DNA of 64,000 bases from Clostridiales bacterium (GCA_023663185.1 JAMPHY010000007.1:1-64000), one strand, 5' to 3'. Shown: positions 25,361-34,591, counted from the stretch's first letter. The notes: a model not told the origin generated them from the sequence alone. Translations and numbers: made by a program.

Positions 25361-26574
25361 GGACTTTCAGAAAACTGTGCATTGTAGTGATAACTGTATT
25401 TCTTTTGCTGACGGCGATATTGAATATATATCTTTTAGGAGTGAAAGATAGTAGTGAAGGAATGTATCGTGTTGAAGCCAAACGGCTTGCAGATGAAATA
25501 TCAGAAACAGGCAATTATGATCTTGAAAAATATCCTCATATTACGGGGGTGTCGGGGGCTGATGATGGTGAACTGTACATCTCCGATGAGCATTATCTGA
25601 TTATAGAAGCAGACAGTACGCTCTATCGTGTGGAGTATACTGTCGGAAGCGGACAGCACAGCCTTGCAGCAATAAACTGTGTATTTGGTGCGCTATTTAT
25701 GCTGATAATCAGTCTTTTGTATTATATCCGGAGACATATAATCGTGCCATTCGGCAGATTGAACGATGTTCCACAGGAGCTTGCAAGAGGCAATCTTGCT
25801 GTTCCGATACCGGAGGAAAAAAGCCGTTTCTTCGGAAAATTCACGTGGGGTGTGAATCTTTTGCGTGAGAGTATCGAGGAGAGTCGCAAAAAAGAAATCA
25901 CGCTGCAGAGGGATAAAAAACTCTTGCTGCTCTCCCTTTCCCATGACATTAAAACGCCTTTGTCGGCGATTAAGCTCAATGCAAAAGTACTTGCCAAAGG
26001 ATTATATAAGGACGAAGAAAAACAACGTGCTGCTGCCTTGAGTATCAATACCCGCGCAGATGAGATAGAGCGTTTTGTCAGTGAGATTACAAAGGCGGCA
26101 AGCGAGGACTTTATGAATTTTGAGGTCACACAGGGCGAAGCTTTCTTAAGCGTTATTATCGCAAAAATAGATGCGAGATATGCTCCCCAGCTTGCCATGT
26201 CGGGAACGGAGCTTGTGATTCAGAAATATGACGACTGCATTCTTTCCTGCGATCCCGACCGTCTTGCAGAGTGTCTGCAAAATTTGATTGAAAATGCGAT
26301 TAAATACGGTGACGGCAGACGAATTGAAATTAGCTTTGATAAAATGGACGGCTGTGAGCTTATTACGGTATCAAATACAGGCTGTACTCTTGAAATGAAA
26401 GAGCTGCCGCAGATATTCGAGAGCTTTCATCGTGGAAATAATGCGGACAAGGTGCAGGGCAACGGGCTTGGGCTTTTCATATGCAAAAGGCTGATGGGGC
26501 TTATGAACGGAGAGGTATATGCTGATATTCGTGATGAATGTTTCTATATAACGCTTGTTGTAAAAATGGCGTAA
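25357..26574 (+). CDS. Membrane sensor histidine kinase
   Basis: This encodes a 405-residue kinase. A first membrane helix (about 8-30), a ~75-residue extracellular loop, a second helix (about 105-127) and a HAMP-like linker come first. HisKA follows with LSHDIKTPLSA (H196), then an HATPase (LIENAIKYG, GNGLGLFICKRL). The ATG overlaps the regulator stop (ATGA), so the two proteins are made together. The short extracellular loop resembles intramembrane-sensing kinases that work with Bce-type transporters. Confidence 0.92.
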   Translation: MRTFRKLCIVVITVFLLLTAILNIYLLGVKDSSEGMYRVEAKRLADEISETGNYDLEKYPHITGVSGADDGELYISDEHYLIIEADSTLYRVEYTVGSGQHSLAAINCVFGALFMLIISLLYYIRRHIIVPFGRLNDVPQELARGNLAVPIPEEKSRFFGKFTWGVNLLRESIEESRKKEITLQRDKKLLLLSLSHDIKTPLSAIKLNAKVLAKGLYKDEEKQRAAALSINTRADEIERFVSEITKAASEDFMNFEVTQGEAFLSVIIAKIDARYAPQLAMSGTELVIQKYDDCILSCDPDRLAECLQNLIENAIKYGDGRRIEISFDKMDGCELITVSNTGCTLEMKELPQIFESFHRGNNADKVQGNGLGLFICKRLMGLMNGEVYADIRDECFYITLVVKMA

Positions 26575-26619
26575 AGTGATAGTATTATATTACATATCAC
26601 AACGAACCCGGAGGAACTT

Positions 26620-27306
26620 ATGTGTCAAATACTTATAATTGATGACGACGTAGATTTATGTAATTTATTAAAAAACAATTTAGAAAGAGAAGGCTACTTG
26701 GTGCAATGCTGCGGCAATGGCAGCGCGGGCTTAATGAAAATGCAAAGCGATACTTACCAGCTTGTTATTTTAGATATTATGCTGCCATTAAAAAACGGGT
26801 ATGAAGTCTTAACTGAAATCAGAAAAAACAGTAATGTCCCGATACTTATGCTGACTGCAAAAGACGAAGAAGGGGATAAAGTTTCCTGTCTCCGCATGGG
26901 CGCGGACGATTACTTAACCAAGCCTTTCAGCAATAGTGAGCTGTTGGCGCGCGTTCTCTCTCTTTTACGCCGTTATATGCAGTTTACTCCTGAAAATAAA
27001 ACCGATGGCGAAATCCTGCTGGGAGATTTATCTATCAATCCCTTAAAACGTGAAGTATATAAAAATACACAAAAAATAGAATTAACTGCGAAGGAATTTG
27101 ACGTACTTATGTTTCTTGCCAGAAATAAAGGGCAGGTTTTTACCAAGAAGCAGATATATAATGCAGTATGGAATGACGAATACGCCTTTGATGATAATAA
27201 TATTATGGTGTGTATCAGAAGGCTCAGAAAAAAGATTGAAGATAATCCGGAGAACCCTGTACATATTATTACCGTATGGGGTGTCGGATACAAGGCAGGT
27301 GATTGA
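26620..27306 (+). CDS. OmpR-family response regulator
   Basis: This encodes a 228-residue regulator with receiver residues IDDDVD, D52 in LDIMLP, LTAKDE and KPFS, then a winged helix (DDNNIMVCIRRLRKKIED). GGAGGAA precedes the ATG. It begins a second two-component/ABC module immediately after the first. The stop overlaps the kinase start. Confidence 0.93.
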   Translation: MCQILIIDDDVDLCNLLKNNLEREGYLVQCCGNGSAGLMKMQSDTYQLVILDIMLPLKNGYEVLTEIRKNSNVPILMLTAKDEEGDKVSCLRMGADDYLTKPFSNSELLARVLSLLRRYMQFTPENKTDGEILLGDLSINPLKREVYKNTQKIELTAKEFDVLMFLARNKGQVFTKKQIYNAVWNDEYAFDDNNIMVCIRRLRKKIEDNPENPVHIITVWGVGYKAGD

Positions 27307-28259
27307 TGATGGCTGTATATATGTTGATTTTTTTATTTTTGATATGCTTTTTCCAGTTTTTCTATATAGTGCATACCCGTAAGCAGACAGTGTTGCTGCT
27401 TCAGGACTTGCGGGAGCTTAACGACGGCTCGGCGCAAAAATTATTTACCAGAGAAAATAAAATCTTTGCAGAAATATATTACGAAATCAACAGTATATTA
27501 TCCAAAACGCAAAAACAGCTTTTGCGTTTCAAAAGAGCCGATGATGCAAATAAGCAAATGCTGACAAACTTATCTCATGATATCCGTACTCCGTTAGCGT
27601 CTTTAATTGGATATTTAGAAGCGCTTAACGATAATAATACCGACGATTTTGAAGAATATATTCAGATATCTTATAATAAATCCCTTGCGCTGAAATCGCT
27701 TATTGATATGTTGTTTGAATGGTGTAAATTAAATTCTCGCGAGTACCAATATCAAATAAAATCCTACGATATAAATGAAATTACTCGCGAGGTTATTATT
27801 GACTGGCTGCCTTTGTTTGACAAAAAAACTATTTCTATTAAAGTGGATATTCCCGATGAAGAGTGGTTTGTGATGTTAGATAAAACCGCATATAAAAGAA
27901 TAATTAATAATCTTATTCAAAATGCGGTTTATCATGGACAGTGTTCTGACATTGCTGTCAGTATACGGAAAATGGAAATACATAAAACGGAAGAAAAATT
28001 ACATAAAGGGGAAGTAAATATAGATAAAACAGACGAGAAAATAGTGGTTGATATTGCTAATAATGGAAATATTATACCGCCCGATAAGCTGCAATATATT
28101 TTTAACAGATTATACAAGTGCGACTTATCCCGCTCTGAATCAGGCAACGGTCTGGGACTTGCCATCACCAAAGAACTTGTTACGGCTCTAAAAGGCACTA
28201 TTGACGTTTCAAGCACTGTGGAGGACGGGACGCATTTTACGATTCTTTTTTCACCATAG
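27306..28259 (+). CDS. Histidine kinase with short N-terminal anchor
   Basis: This encodes a 317-residue kinase. A single N-terminal hydrophobic segment (about 3-22) is followed directly by HisKA (LSHDIRTPLAS, H91) and HATPase (LIQNAVYHG, GNGLGLAITKEL). No extracellular sensor exists, so the signal may come from a transporter or the membrane. The ATG at 27306 overlaps the regulator stop (TGATG); an ATG at 27309 is equally possible. The HATPase has a lysine- and glutamate-rich insertion near residues 220-245. Confidence 0.9.
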   Translation: MMAVYMLIFLFLICFFQFFYIVHTRKQTVLLLQDLRELNDGSAQKLFTRENKIFAEIYYEINSILSKTQKQLLRFKRADDANKQMLTNLSHDIRTPLASLIGYLEALNDNNTDDFEEYIQISYNKSLALKSLIDMLFEWCKLNSREYQYQIKSYDINEITREVIIDWLPLFDKKTISIKVDIPDEEWFVMLDKTAYKRIINNLIQNAVYHGQCSDIAVSIRKMEIHKTEEKLHKGEVNIDKTDEKIVVDIANNGNIIPPDKLQYIFNRLYKCDLSRSESGNGLGLAITKELVTALKGTIDVSSTVEDGTHFTILFSP

Positions 28260-28384
28260 TAAGAAAAAAGTAAGATTTAAGAAAGAGTATAGTCAGAACT
28301 TAGTGATATATTTATTATAATTATTCAGCAGATCCATTGTGAAAGTATTGAATAGTTACTATTTGTATATCAGGAGGTGATTCC

Positions 28385-29413
28385 GTGGGCGATTATGTAA
28401 TAGAGACAAGTCAACTGAGCAAAATGTATCAAGGGCATACATGTGTGGACGAAGTGAATCTCCATGTTCCAAAAGGCAGGATTTACGGTCTTTTAGGGCG
28501 AAATGGAGCGGGCAAAACAACAACCATGAAAATGCTGTTAAACCTTGTCAAGCCAACGAGCGGCAGCATTTCAATTTTCAATAAAGACTATTTAGAATGT
28601 CCTTTAAAGACTTATCGTAAAATAGGAGCCTTAATTGAAAATCCGTGTTTTTATGAAAATTTAACCGGAGCCGAGAATTTGAAAATTCTTGCAAAGCTGC
28701 GTGGGCAGCACCGCAAGGACGCAATCGAAAAAGCATTGTCGGTTGTCGGTCTTGATAAGGAAACACATAAAACTTTCGGAAAATACTCTTTAGGCATGAA
28801 ACAGCGTTTAGGGATTGCTGCTGCAATTATGCACGAACCGGAAGTTTTGATTTTGGACGAAGCGATAAACGGACTTGATCCTATCGGCATACATGAAATC
28901 CGCAATTACTTATTACGGTCCTGTAATGAAAACGGCACTACGATTTTTATATCCAGCCATGTACTTAGTGAAATCGAGCAGATAGCGGATATTATCGGAG
29001 TGATGCACGAAGGTCGCTTGCTTGAAGAAACGGATATGAACGATTTGCATAAACGTATGCGGAAGTATGTGGAGTATGAAGTTTCGGACGTTCATAAGGC
29101 GGCGCTTGTTTTAGAGCGTAAACTTAAATTGAATGATTATACAGTAGTGGATAAACGCTTTATACGCTTATTTCCACAGACAATGAACCAAAGCGGCTGC
29201 CGTGATAGTCAAATGCCCCACAGCCTGTCGCATGGTAAGTTTGATGCTGATGCTCCGTCAACCTACAGAGCGGTATCTGACCTGACAGCGCTATCGGCAG
29301 AGGTAAACAGTTGTTTTATTGAAAATGGAATAGCTGTTGCGCAGGTAAATATTAGGGAAGAAAAGCTGGAAGATTATTTTTCCGATCTGATAGGAGGCGG
29401 TAAAATTGGCTGA
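28385..29413 (+). CDS. ABC transporter ATP-binding protein (BcrA type)
   Basis: This encodes a 342-residue ATPase with Walker A GRNGAGKTT (38-46), signature YSLGMKQRLG, Walker B LILDEAINGLD and the C-terminal domain of lantibiotic/bacitracin exporters. AGGAGGTGAT precedes the GTG start. About 35 extra residues (near 265-300, PQTMNQSGCRDSQMPHSL onward) lengthen the C-terminal domain compared with the usual ~300-residue size. It overlaps the permease gene by 8 bp. It is probably controlled by the regulator/kinase pair upstream. Confidence 0.92.
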   Translation: MGDYVIETSQLSKMYQGHTCVDEVNLHVPKGRIYGLLGRNGAGKTTTMKMLLNLVKPTSGSISIFNKDYLECPLKTYRKIGALIENPCFYENLTGAENLKILAKLRGQHRKDAIEKALSVVGLDKETHKTFGKYSLGMKQRLGIAAAIMHEPEVLILDEAINGLDPIGIHEIRNYLLRSCNENGTTIFISSHVLSEIEQIADIIGVMHEGRLLEETDMNDLHKRMRKYVEYEVSDVHKAALVLERKLKLNDYTVVDKRFIRLFPQTMNQSGCRDSQMPHSLSHGKFDADAPSTYRAVSDLTALSAEVNSCFIENGIAVAQVNIREEKLEDYFSDLIGGGKIG

Positions 29414-30149
29414 TATGATATATTGCGAATTTCTTAAACTTAAACGCTCGAAAGTATGTATGGTTGCCGTTTTGGGTACGTTTGCCACGCCTTTGCTGGC
29501 AGTTACCAACAGTATTAGAAGCCACTTTACATATGGTAGCACAGTATCATTATTTGCAGTATACGATACCGCATTTATGTTCTTAATGCTGCTATTCGGA
29601 CCGCTTATTTTTTCCATTATAGCTTCATATTTATTCAGCAGGGAATATACGGAAAAAACTTTAAAGACAATATTTGTGGTTCCCATATCCAAGAAGAAAT
29701 TTGTATCTGGTAAATTTATTACACTGTTTATTTGTACTCTGATTTTAATGTTAATCTCATGGGCGGAGATTTTCGTTTTGGGCGGAATCTGCGAGATAGT
29801 CTGGGGAACAGGAAAGATTGATTTTTCGGCAGCAGTATACTTTCTTATTAAAATAATACAGGGAGCGGTATTATTGTATTTTACGATAACGCCCTTTGCT
29901 TTTTTGGCAATGTACGCTAAAGGATTCATTATCCCTATGATAGCGGCGGCAATAATTGCATTGGGGAATGTAGTGCTAAGTGGTTCATCAATAGCAGGTT
30001 TCGTCCCGTGGAGTGCGTCTTATCTGATAGTTAGGCGGATTAGCCCAAGCGCCTGCCCTGCTTTTGTAAGTATGATAATTATATTAGTGCTTTTTCTGCT
30101 TAGTTATATATGCAGCATATTGCTTTTTGAAAAGGAAGATGTTGCTTAG
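29406..30149 (+). CDS. ABC-2 type permease (BcrB-like)
   Basis: This encodes a 247-residue protein with six hydrophobic segments, starting MADMIYCEFLKLKRSKV as is usual for lantibiotic-immunity permeases. TTG at 29406 has GGAGGCGG 5 bases upstream; the ATG at 29415 is an alternative. It forms the membrane half of the transporter with the preceding ATPase, probably removing a peptide antibiotic from the membrane. Confidence 0.88.
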   Translation: MADMIYCEFLKLKRSKVCMVAVLGTFATPLLAVTNSIRSHFTYGSTVSLFAVYDTAFMFLMLLFGPLIFSIIASYLFSREYTEKTLKTIFVVPISKKKFVSGKFITLFICTLILMLISWAEIFVLGGICEIVWGTGKIDFSAAVYFLIKIIQGAVLLYFTITPFAFLAMYAKGFIIPMIAAAIIALGNVVLSGSSIAGFVPWSASYLIVRRISPSACPAFVSMIIILVLFLLSYICSILLFEKEDVA

Positions 30150-30349
30150 AAGAACTTCAACTGAAAAAATAGTTGTTATAACGATAGACATATAAATATA
30201 AATTTCATAAAATATTTATTGCAAAAACCAATATAACATCATAAAATGTAAGTAGAAAAGTTTGAACAGACAAACTATATAAATCGTTGTTATGCGGCTA
30301 TGTATAACGATGATTGGAATGAGCCATACTGACAAAGGAGGTGTGTTAT

Positions 30350-30541
30350 ATGGCAACTTCAAGCATCACGAAAAATTTTGTTATTTCCGGTAAGGAGCAG
30401 GTTGAAATGTTTGCCGATGCGATTGAGGCATCTGCCAATGACCGCCCGAACCGTATTCCTGTAGCTGCTCGGCAGTTAAAAGGGAAAGATGACTTAATGT
30501 TTTTAAGAATAAAAAGGGAGAAGGCGAATGGAAGCAATTGA
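30350..30541 (+). CDS. Small antitoxin-like protein paired with GNAT gene
   Basis: This encodes a 63-residue polar protein (MATSSITKNFVISGKEQVEM). I recall similar short clostridial proteins beside acetyltransferase-like genes, but no characterised family. The ATG at 30350 has AGGAGGTG at 30336-30343; the earlier GTG at 30341 lies inside that site. It overlaps the GNAT gene by 14 bp. Short inverted ATCGTT/AACGAT motifs at 30283-30311 could be an operator. The order and overlap fit a type II toxin-antitoxin pair (inference). Confidence 0.6.
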   Translation: MATSSITKNFVISGKEQVEMFADAIEASANDRPNRIPVAARQLKGKDDLMFLRIKREKANGSN

Positions 30542-31142
30542 CAAGTTTATGTTTGTCAACATTCGTGAGTATTTGGCGCAAGGTGATAATGAAAAAGTCG
30601 GAGAGCCGGAACTGCTAAGAATGATCTCCGACTTTTCTTGTCCTAAGAATCCGGATGTTGAGAGTTTTTTGAAGAAGAGTTCTGTGGAATTTACTAAAAA
30701 GAACCAATCAGTTACATATTTAGTGCTTGATATGGAAGATGGTGAATTAGTAGCTTATTTTACGATAGCGCTAAAACCTTTAACGGTTCGGGACGAAACC
30801 GTAAGCAATACGGTAAAGAGAAAAATAAAAAGGATTAGCGAGTTTGATGAACAAACAAAGTCTTATACAATGTCAGCGTTTCTAATAGCACAGCTTGGAA
30901 AAAACTATACGAATAATGCCTGTAATCGCATTACAGGAGTAGAACTACTTGAATTGGCTTGGAGTGTTATTGAGGATATACAGTATATGGGCGGCGGCAT
31001 GGTAGTCTTTTTGGAAGCGAATAATGAGGAAAAACTATTGTCATTCTATAAAGAGAATAAATTCAGGCAGTTTGATACTAGGCAGACCATATCAGATACA
31101 AATGAACCACATGAACTCGTGCAGCTTTTAAGGTTGCTTTAA
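30528..31142 (+). CDS. GNAT-like acetyltransferase, possible toxin
   Basis: This encodes a 204-residue protein with a GNAT-like pattern. A beta segment, YLVLDMEDGELVAYFTIALK, is followed by a core helix-strand region, SAFLIAQLGKNYTN...ELLELAW. The late strand GGGMVVFLEAN leads to LLSFYKENKFRQF, typical of acetyl-CoA-binding acetyltransferases. Toxins of the TacT kind acetylate aminoacyl-tRNA; whether this one does is unknown. The overlap with a small upstream gene supports a toxin-antitoxin arrangement. Convergent with the SRPBCC gene. Confidence 0.7.
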   Translation: MEAIDKFMFVNIREYLAQGDNEKVGEPELLRMISDFSCPKNPDVESFLKKSSVEFTKKNQSVTYLVLDMEDGELVAYFTIALKPLTVRDETVSNTVKRKIKRISEFDEQTKSYTMSAFLIAQLGKNYTNNACNRITGVELLELAWSVIEDIQYMGGGMVVFLEANNEEKLLSFYKENKFRQFDTRQTISDTNEPHELVQLLRLL

Positions 31143-31171
31143 GGCAATATCACAATTCATGATAAATGAAC

Positions 31172-31567
31172 TCATTTTTCCAAAGCCTTCTTCAAATCCT
31201 GAATATATGTGGTCTGTTGTTTTTTTAAATATATTTTTACAAAAGGCTTCATAAACAATTTTTTGGCGGTTACATTTTCGGTAAAGTCGATAGTCGTCAA
31301 AGTATCGTGGGCTGAAAATACGCCGCGCCAATGTCCCTTCATATTATCATTTTCCATATCAAATTCCCATCGCTTGTATTCCTCCATACAGGTTACTGTA
31401 AAGGTGGTCTCAAAGCCGTCCTTTGTATGCTCAATAAATTGCTTTTCATTTAGACGGGTAATCTTGCTTAAATCGCTTCTCCATGAATAGTCGTCAAGGG
31501 AAGTCACAATATCCCAGACGGTCTTTATATCGCATGAAAATGTTGCCTGCACATTTGAAATTGCCAT
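31172..31567 (-). CDS. SRPBCC-family protein
   Basis: This encodes a 131-residue START-like fold protein (SRPBCC superfamily). It begins with the typical ATFSCDIKTVWDIVTSLDDY and has a C-terminal amphipathic helix (PFVKIYLKKQQTTYIQDLKK). Members bind hydrophobic ligands in a deep cavity; the ligand is unknown. The ATG at 31567 is chosen for ACGGAGA 9 bases upstream on the minus strand; an earlier start at 31609 has none. Single gene. Confidence 0.8.
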   Translation of the reverse strand: MAISNVQATFSCDIKTVWDIVTSLDDYSWRSDLSKITRLNEKQFIEHTKDGFETTFTVTCMEEYKRWEFDMENDNMKGHWRGVFSAHDTLTTIDFTENVTAKKLFMKPFVKIYLKKQQTTYIQDLKKALEK

Positions 31568-31730
31568 AATGCTATTCTCCGTAAATTTTTTTAATAATGT
31601 AAAATCCATTTTACACTGAATTTTCGGCAGATGTCAAATTATTTTGGTAGAAATAATATATCATTGATGTTAATGTTTTAGTAGTTCAAGAGAGCATTAT
31701 TTGCATAGCGTGATGAAAGGGGGAGCAGAA

Positions 31731-32312
31731 GTGGAAGTCGGTACACAAATAAAGAAGTATCGCAGCAATATGGGAATCTCACAAGAAGAGCTTGCTGAAA
31801 AGGTGTATGTAAGCAGGCAGACGGTTTCTAATTGGGAGACGGGGAAGAACTATCCTGATATTCATAGTTTATTGCTGCTTAGCGCATTGTTCAACGTATC
31901 TCTTGACCAATTAATAAAAGGAGATGTTGAAATCATGAAAAAAGAGGTTAAAGAAACAGAAATCAATAAGTTAAACAGGTATGGAAATATTTTTACTGTG
32001 CTTTTGATTTTACTGGTAGTCTCGGCGGTTCCGCTTGCCGTATGGATAGGCTGGTATGCGTTTGCTCCGTGGGGACTATTGTTTATAGTGACAATGTACT
32101 TTGCCTTGAAAGTTGAAAAAGTAAAAAAGGATAATAACATTTTTACTTATAAAGAAATAGTTGCTTTTACAGAAGGCAAAAGATTAGATGAAATACAAAG
32201 CTGGCAGGAGCTTGGGAAGCGTCCGTACCAGCGGGTTTTGTCAGCTTTTGTAAGCGCTGCGATTGGTTTTGCTGTAGGTTATTTGATGATGAAGCTGTTG
32301 CTTAATAAATAA
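31731..32312 (+). CDS. XRE-family HTH regulator with C-terminal membrane segments
   Basis: This encodes a 193-residue protein. Residues 5-60 are a Cro/C1-type HTH (ISQEELAEKVYVSRQTVSNW, then DIHSLLLLSALFNVSLDQL). Three hydrophobic segments (about 88-107, 110-128 and 170-187) follow. The GTG at 31731 has AGGGGGAG 5 bases upstream. Membrane-tied XRE regulators of this build are common in Clostridia, but the signal is not known. A hairpin at 32327-32375 follows the gene. Confidence 0.85.
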   Translation: MEVGTQIKKYRSNMGISQEELAEKVYVSRQTVSNWETGKNYPDIHSLLLLSALFNVSLDQLIKGDVEIMKKEVKETEINKLNRYGNIFTVLLILLVVSAVPLAVWIGWYAFAPWGLLFIVTMYFALKVEKVKKDNNIFTYKEIVAFTEGKRLDEIQSWQELGKRPYQRVLSAFVSAAIGFAVGYLMMKLLLNK

Positions 32313-32324
32313 GTATGCAATAAT

Positions 32325-32375
32325 TTACTCCCTAATTGCAGAATATTCTTATGGGTAATTCTACAAAAGGGAGTA
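32325..32375. terminator. Bidirectional terminator-like inverted repeat
   Basis: TTACTCCCT at 32325-32333 pairs with AGGGAGTA at 32368-32375, enclosing a shorter internal hairpin around GAATATTC. T-rich sequence follows on the plus strand and A-rich sequence precedes it. It lies between the convergent XRE regulator and hydrolase genes. Confidence 0.4.
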
Positions 32376-32380
32376 TAATT

Positions 32381-33130
32381 TTATTTGCACTTATCCATTA
32401 TAAAACTTTCGGTTATCTCAAAAACTTTTTTACAATTCGCTGGTGCAAATCCGTGTCTCTCTCCATCAATTACCGTAATCTCTGCGTTACTGTAAATCTG
32501 CGCTGCCTTCTCGCTATATGAAACAGGAACAATGTCGTCACTTGTGCCATGAATAATATGCACGGGACCAGAATACTCCTTAATATGTGAAAAAACGTCA
32601 AAGCCCTGTATTGTGGCAATATATTCTCTTCCGAGCTTCATTTCCCAAAATTCCAGTATTTCAGGAATATCAGATGACTTCGGGTACTTTTTAGTCCAGT
32701 CGTCAGGAATACACAATGCAGGATATAATAATATCATGCCGCAGATTTTTTCTTTAAGTTCTGCCGCCGCCAAAGCGCTTACGAGCCCGCCCTGACTCTC
32801 CCCAAAAAGAAAAATGTGCTCTGTATCCACGCTATTCCAACCGCACACTTCTTCAAATACTGCAAGCAAATCTTCCTTTTCAGTAAATATCGTCATTTGG
32901 GAAGTGTCCATACTGCTTTTGGAATTTACCGAACCGCCGCAAAAATCATAGCAAATACAGCCGACGCCTCTTTGTGCAAGAGGCTCGGCGTATTCGCTCA
33001 AATCTTTCCATGTGCCGTTATATCCGTGGCTAAAAATCACCATCGGATATTTATCTGTTCTGTCAGGTTTATAATATATGCCAAAATTTTCCCTGCCGTG
33101 ATGTTTGATTATTACTTCTGTCTTTTCCAT
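32381..33130 (-). CDS. Alpha/beta hydrolase
   Basis: This encodes a 249-residue serine hydrolase. The nucleophile elbow is GESQGG (serine near 109), the oxyanion region is FSHGYNGTW (about 33-41), an acid lies in HGTSDDIVP and the histidine in GERHGF. It resembles acyl-peptide hydrolase/cinnamoyl-esterase-like enzymes; the substrate is unknown. It starts 15 bp after the SDR gene on the same strand, so both are probably one operon. Confidence 0.88.
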   Translation of the reverse strand: MEKTEVIIKHHGRENFGIYYKPDRTDKYPMVIFSHGYNGTWKDLSEYAEPLAQRGVGCICYDFCGGSVNSKSSMDTSQMTIFTEKEDLLAVFEEVCGWNSVDTEHIFLFGESQGGLVSALAAAELKEKICGMILLYPALCIPDDWTKKYPKSSDIPEILEFWEMKLGREYIATIQGFDVFSHIKEYSGPVHIIHGTSDDIVPVSYSEKAAQIYSNAEITVIDGERHGFAPANCKKVFEITESFIMDKCK

Positions 33131-33144
33131 ATATAATCTGCCTT

Positions 33145-33879
33145 TCAGTTCATAACTGCGCCGTCCACCTGGAGAATTTCTCCCGTCACATAAGAAGCCA
33201 TATCGCTTGCCAGATACAGAAATGCGTTTGCAACATCTTCCGGCTCTCCGGGGCGTCCTAAAGGGATTCCCGCAGAAATCCGCTCTACCATTTCTTTAGG
33301 CAGCGCTGCCACCATATCTGTATTGGTGACTCCGGGTGCTACTGCGTTTACGCGGATTTTGTCTTTTGCCAGCTCTCTTGCTAACGATTTCGTCATGCCG
33401 TTTACGGCAAATTTGGTCGCGGGATAGCCGCAGCCTGAAGGCTGACCGTAATTAGCAACCATAGAGCTGGTATTGATAATAACGCCGCCGCAGTCTTTCA
33501 TAATCCTCGCCGCCGCTTGTGAGCAGACAAAAACTGCCTTTAAATTAAGGTCCAGAATTTGTGAAAATTCCTCTAATGTGTAATCGTACAAAGGAGTCCT
33601 TGAAGAAACTCCGGCATTATTTACCATGATATCAAACGAGCCAAACCGTTCTTTAACAGACGTAAACGCCTTAGCGACCTCCTCAGTATCGCAAAGTGAA
33701 GGCCAGATTCCCATAATGCGATCTTTGTATTCCTCAAGCTGCGATAAAGCCTTTTCTACGGTTTCCTGTCTGGAACCCGCAATCGCCACATTTGCCCCAT
33801 TCTCCAAATATTTCTTTACAATAGCGAAGCCGATGCCTCGTGTGCCCCCGGTTACGACGGCGGTTTTACCTTTTAACAT
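33145..33879 (-). CDS. Short-chain dehydrogenase/reductase (FabG-like)
   Basis: This encodes a 244-residue NAD(P)-dependent oxidoreductase. It has TGGTRGIG (about 9-16), NNAG, an active-site serine in NTSSMV and YPATK (Tyr-x-x-x-Lys), then a PG motif. Length and order are classical SDR. The ATG at 33879 is chosen for AAAGGAG upstream; a start at 33903 has none. The substrate is unknown. It is the first gene of a two-gene minus-strand operon. Confidence 0.93.
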   Translation of the reverse strand: MLKGKTAVVTGGTRGIGFAIVKKYLENGANVAIAGSRQETVEKALSQLEEYKDRIMGIWPSLCDTEEVAKAFTSVKERFGSFDIMVNNAGVSSRTPLYDYTLEEFSQILDLNLKAVFVCSQAAARIMKDCGGVIINTSSMVANYGQPSGCGYPATKFAVNGMTKSLARELAKDKIRVNAVAPGVTNTDMVAALPKEMVERISAGIPLGRPGEPEDVANAFLYLASDMASYVTGEILQVDGAVMN

Positions 33880-33957
33880 AGAAATCTCCTTTCCCGGCTG
33901 CATGCCATTTGCTGATTGTTAAATTATAAACAAGTCCAAAATGTTGAACCTGAGTTT

Positions 33958-33986
33958 ATTATAGCATTATTATTTTCTTCATGCAA
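33958..33986 (-). promoter_or_regulatory. Promoter of the SDR-hydrolase operon
   Basis: On the minus strand TTGCAT (33986-33981), 17 bases, TATAAT (33963-33958). It lies about 80 bp before the SDR start. Confidence 0.6.
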
Positions 33987-34063
33987 TTTTGTATTCAAAT
34001 CGAAATTATTTTTGTAGCTTTTTCTAAAGCCAAATTGTAATATCAATGAAGGGTGGTGGTAAA

Positions 34064-34591
34064 ATGTCTGAATTATTGCGTGCAGATGATTTGGAGACAA
34101 TAGAAAAATATTCCGACGCCGTGTACCGCATGGCATACTCGTTAGTAAAAAATAAATATGACGCAGATGATATACATCAGGAGGTTTTTGCCATATATAT
34201 TGTCAAAAGACCTAAGTTTGAAAACACCGCACATGAAAAGGCGTGGTTTATGAGGGTGACTGTCAATTTGTGCAAAAACCTGTACAAAACAGCATGGAAA
34301 CGTAAAGTTGTAAGTCTGGGTGATGGTTTTGAAGAAACTGCAGATGCAGCGAAAAACGTGGAAGTAGTAGAAACTGTAGAAACGGCAGAAACAGTGGAAG
34401 ACTATGGAATTATTGAAGTGGTTAAAAAGCTGCCCTTTAAGTACAGGAGCGTAATTCATTTATTTTACTATGAAGAACTTTCCATAAAGGAGATTGCAGA
34501 TATTCTGAAAATTAAGTCTTCTACTGTGCGCACACATCTGACAAGGGCAAGAGCAAAATTAAAAGAATTGTTGGAAAAGAACAATCAATAG
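34064..34591 (+). CDS. ECF-type RNA polymerase sigma factor
   Basis: This encodes a 175-residue sigma factor. Region 2 spans about residues 10-75 (YRMAYSLVKNKYDADDIHQE) and region 4 about 120-170 (YRSVIHLFYYEELSIKEIAD, then STVRTHLTRAR). A short valine/glutamate-rich linker (VEVVETVETAETVEDY) joins them. The ATG at 34064 follows GGTGGTGG. The DUF4179-type anti-sigma gene lies 124 bp downstream, so the sigma factor is probably held at the membrane until an envelope signal. Confidence 0.92.
   Translation: MSELLRADDLETIEKYSDAVYRMAYSLVKNKYDADDIHQEVFAIYIVKRPKFENTAHEKAWFMRVTVNLCKNLYKTAWKRKVVSLGDGFEETADAAKNVEVVETVETAETVEDYGIIEVVKKLPFKYRSVIHLFYYEELSIKEIADILKIKSSTVRTHLTRARAKLKELLEKNNQ

Noticed and set aside
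25722-26198. Minus-strand 158-codon frame
   Set aside because: Antisense shadow of the histidine kinase gene.
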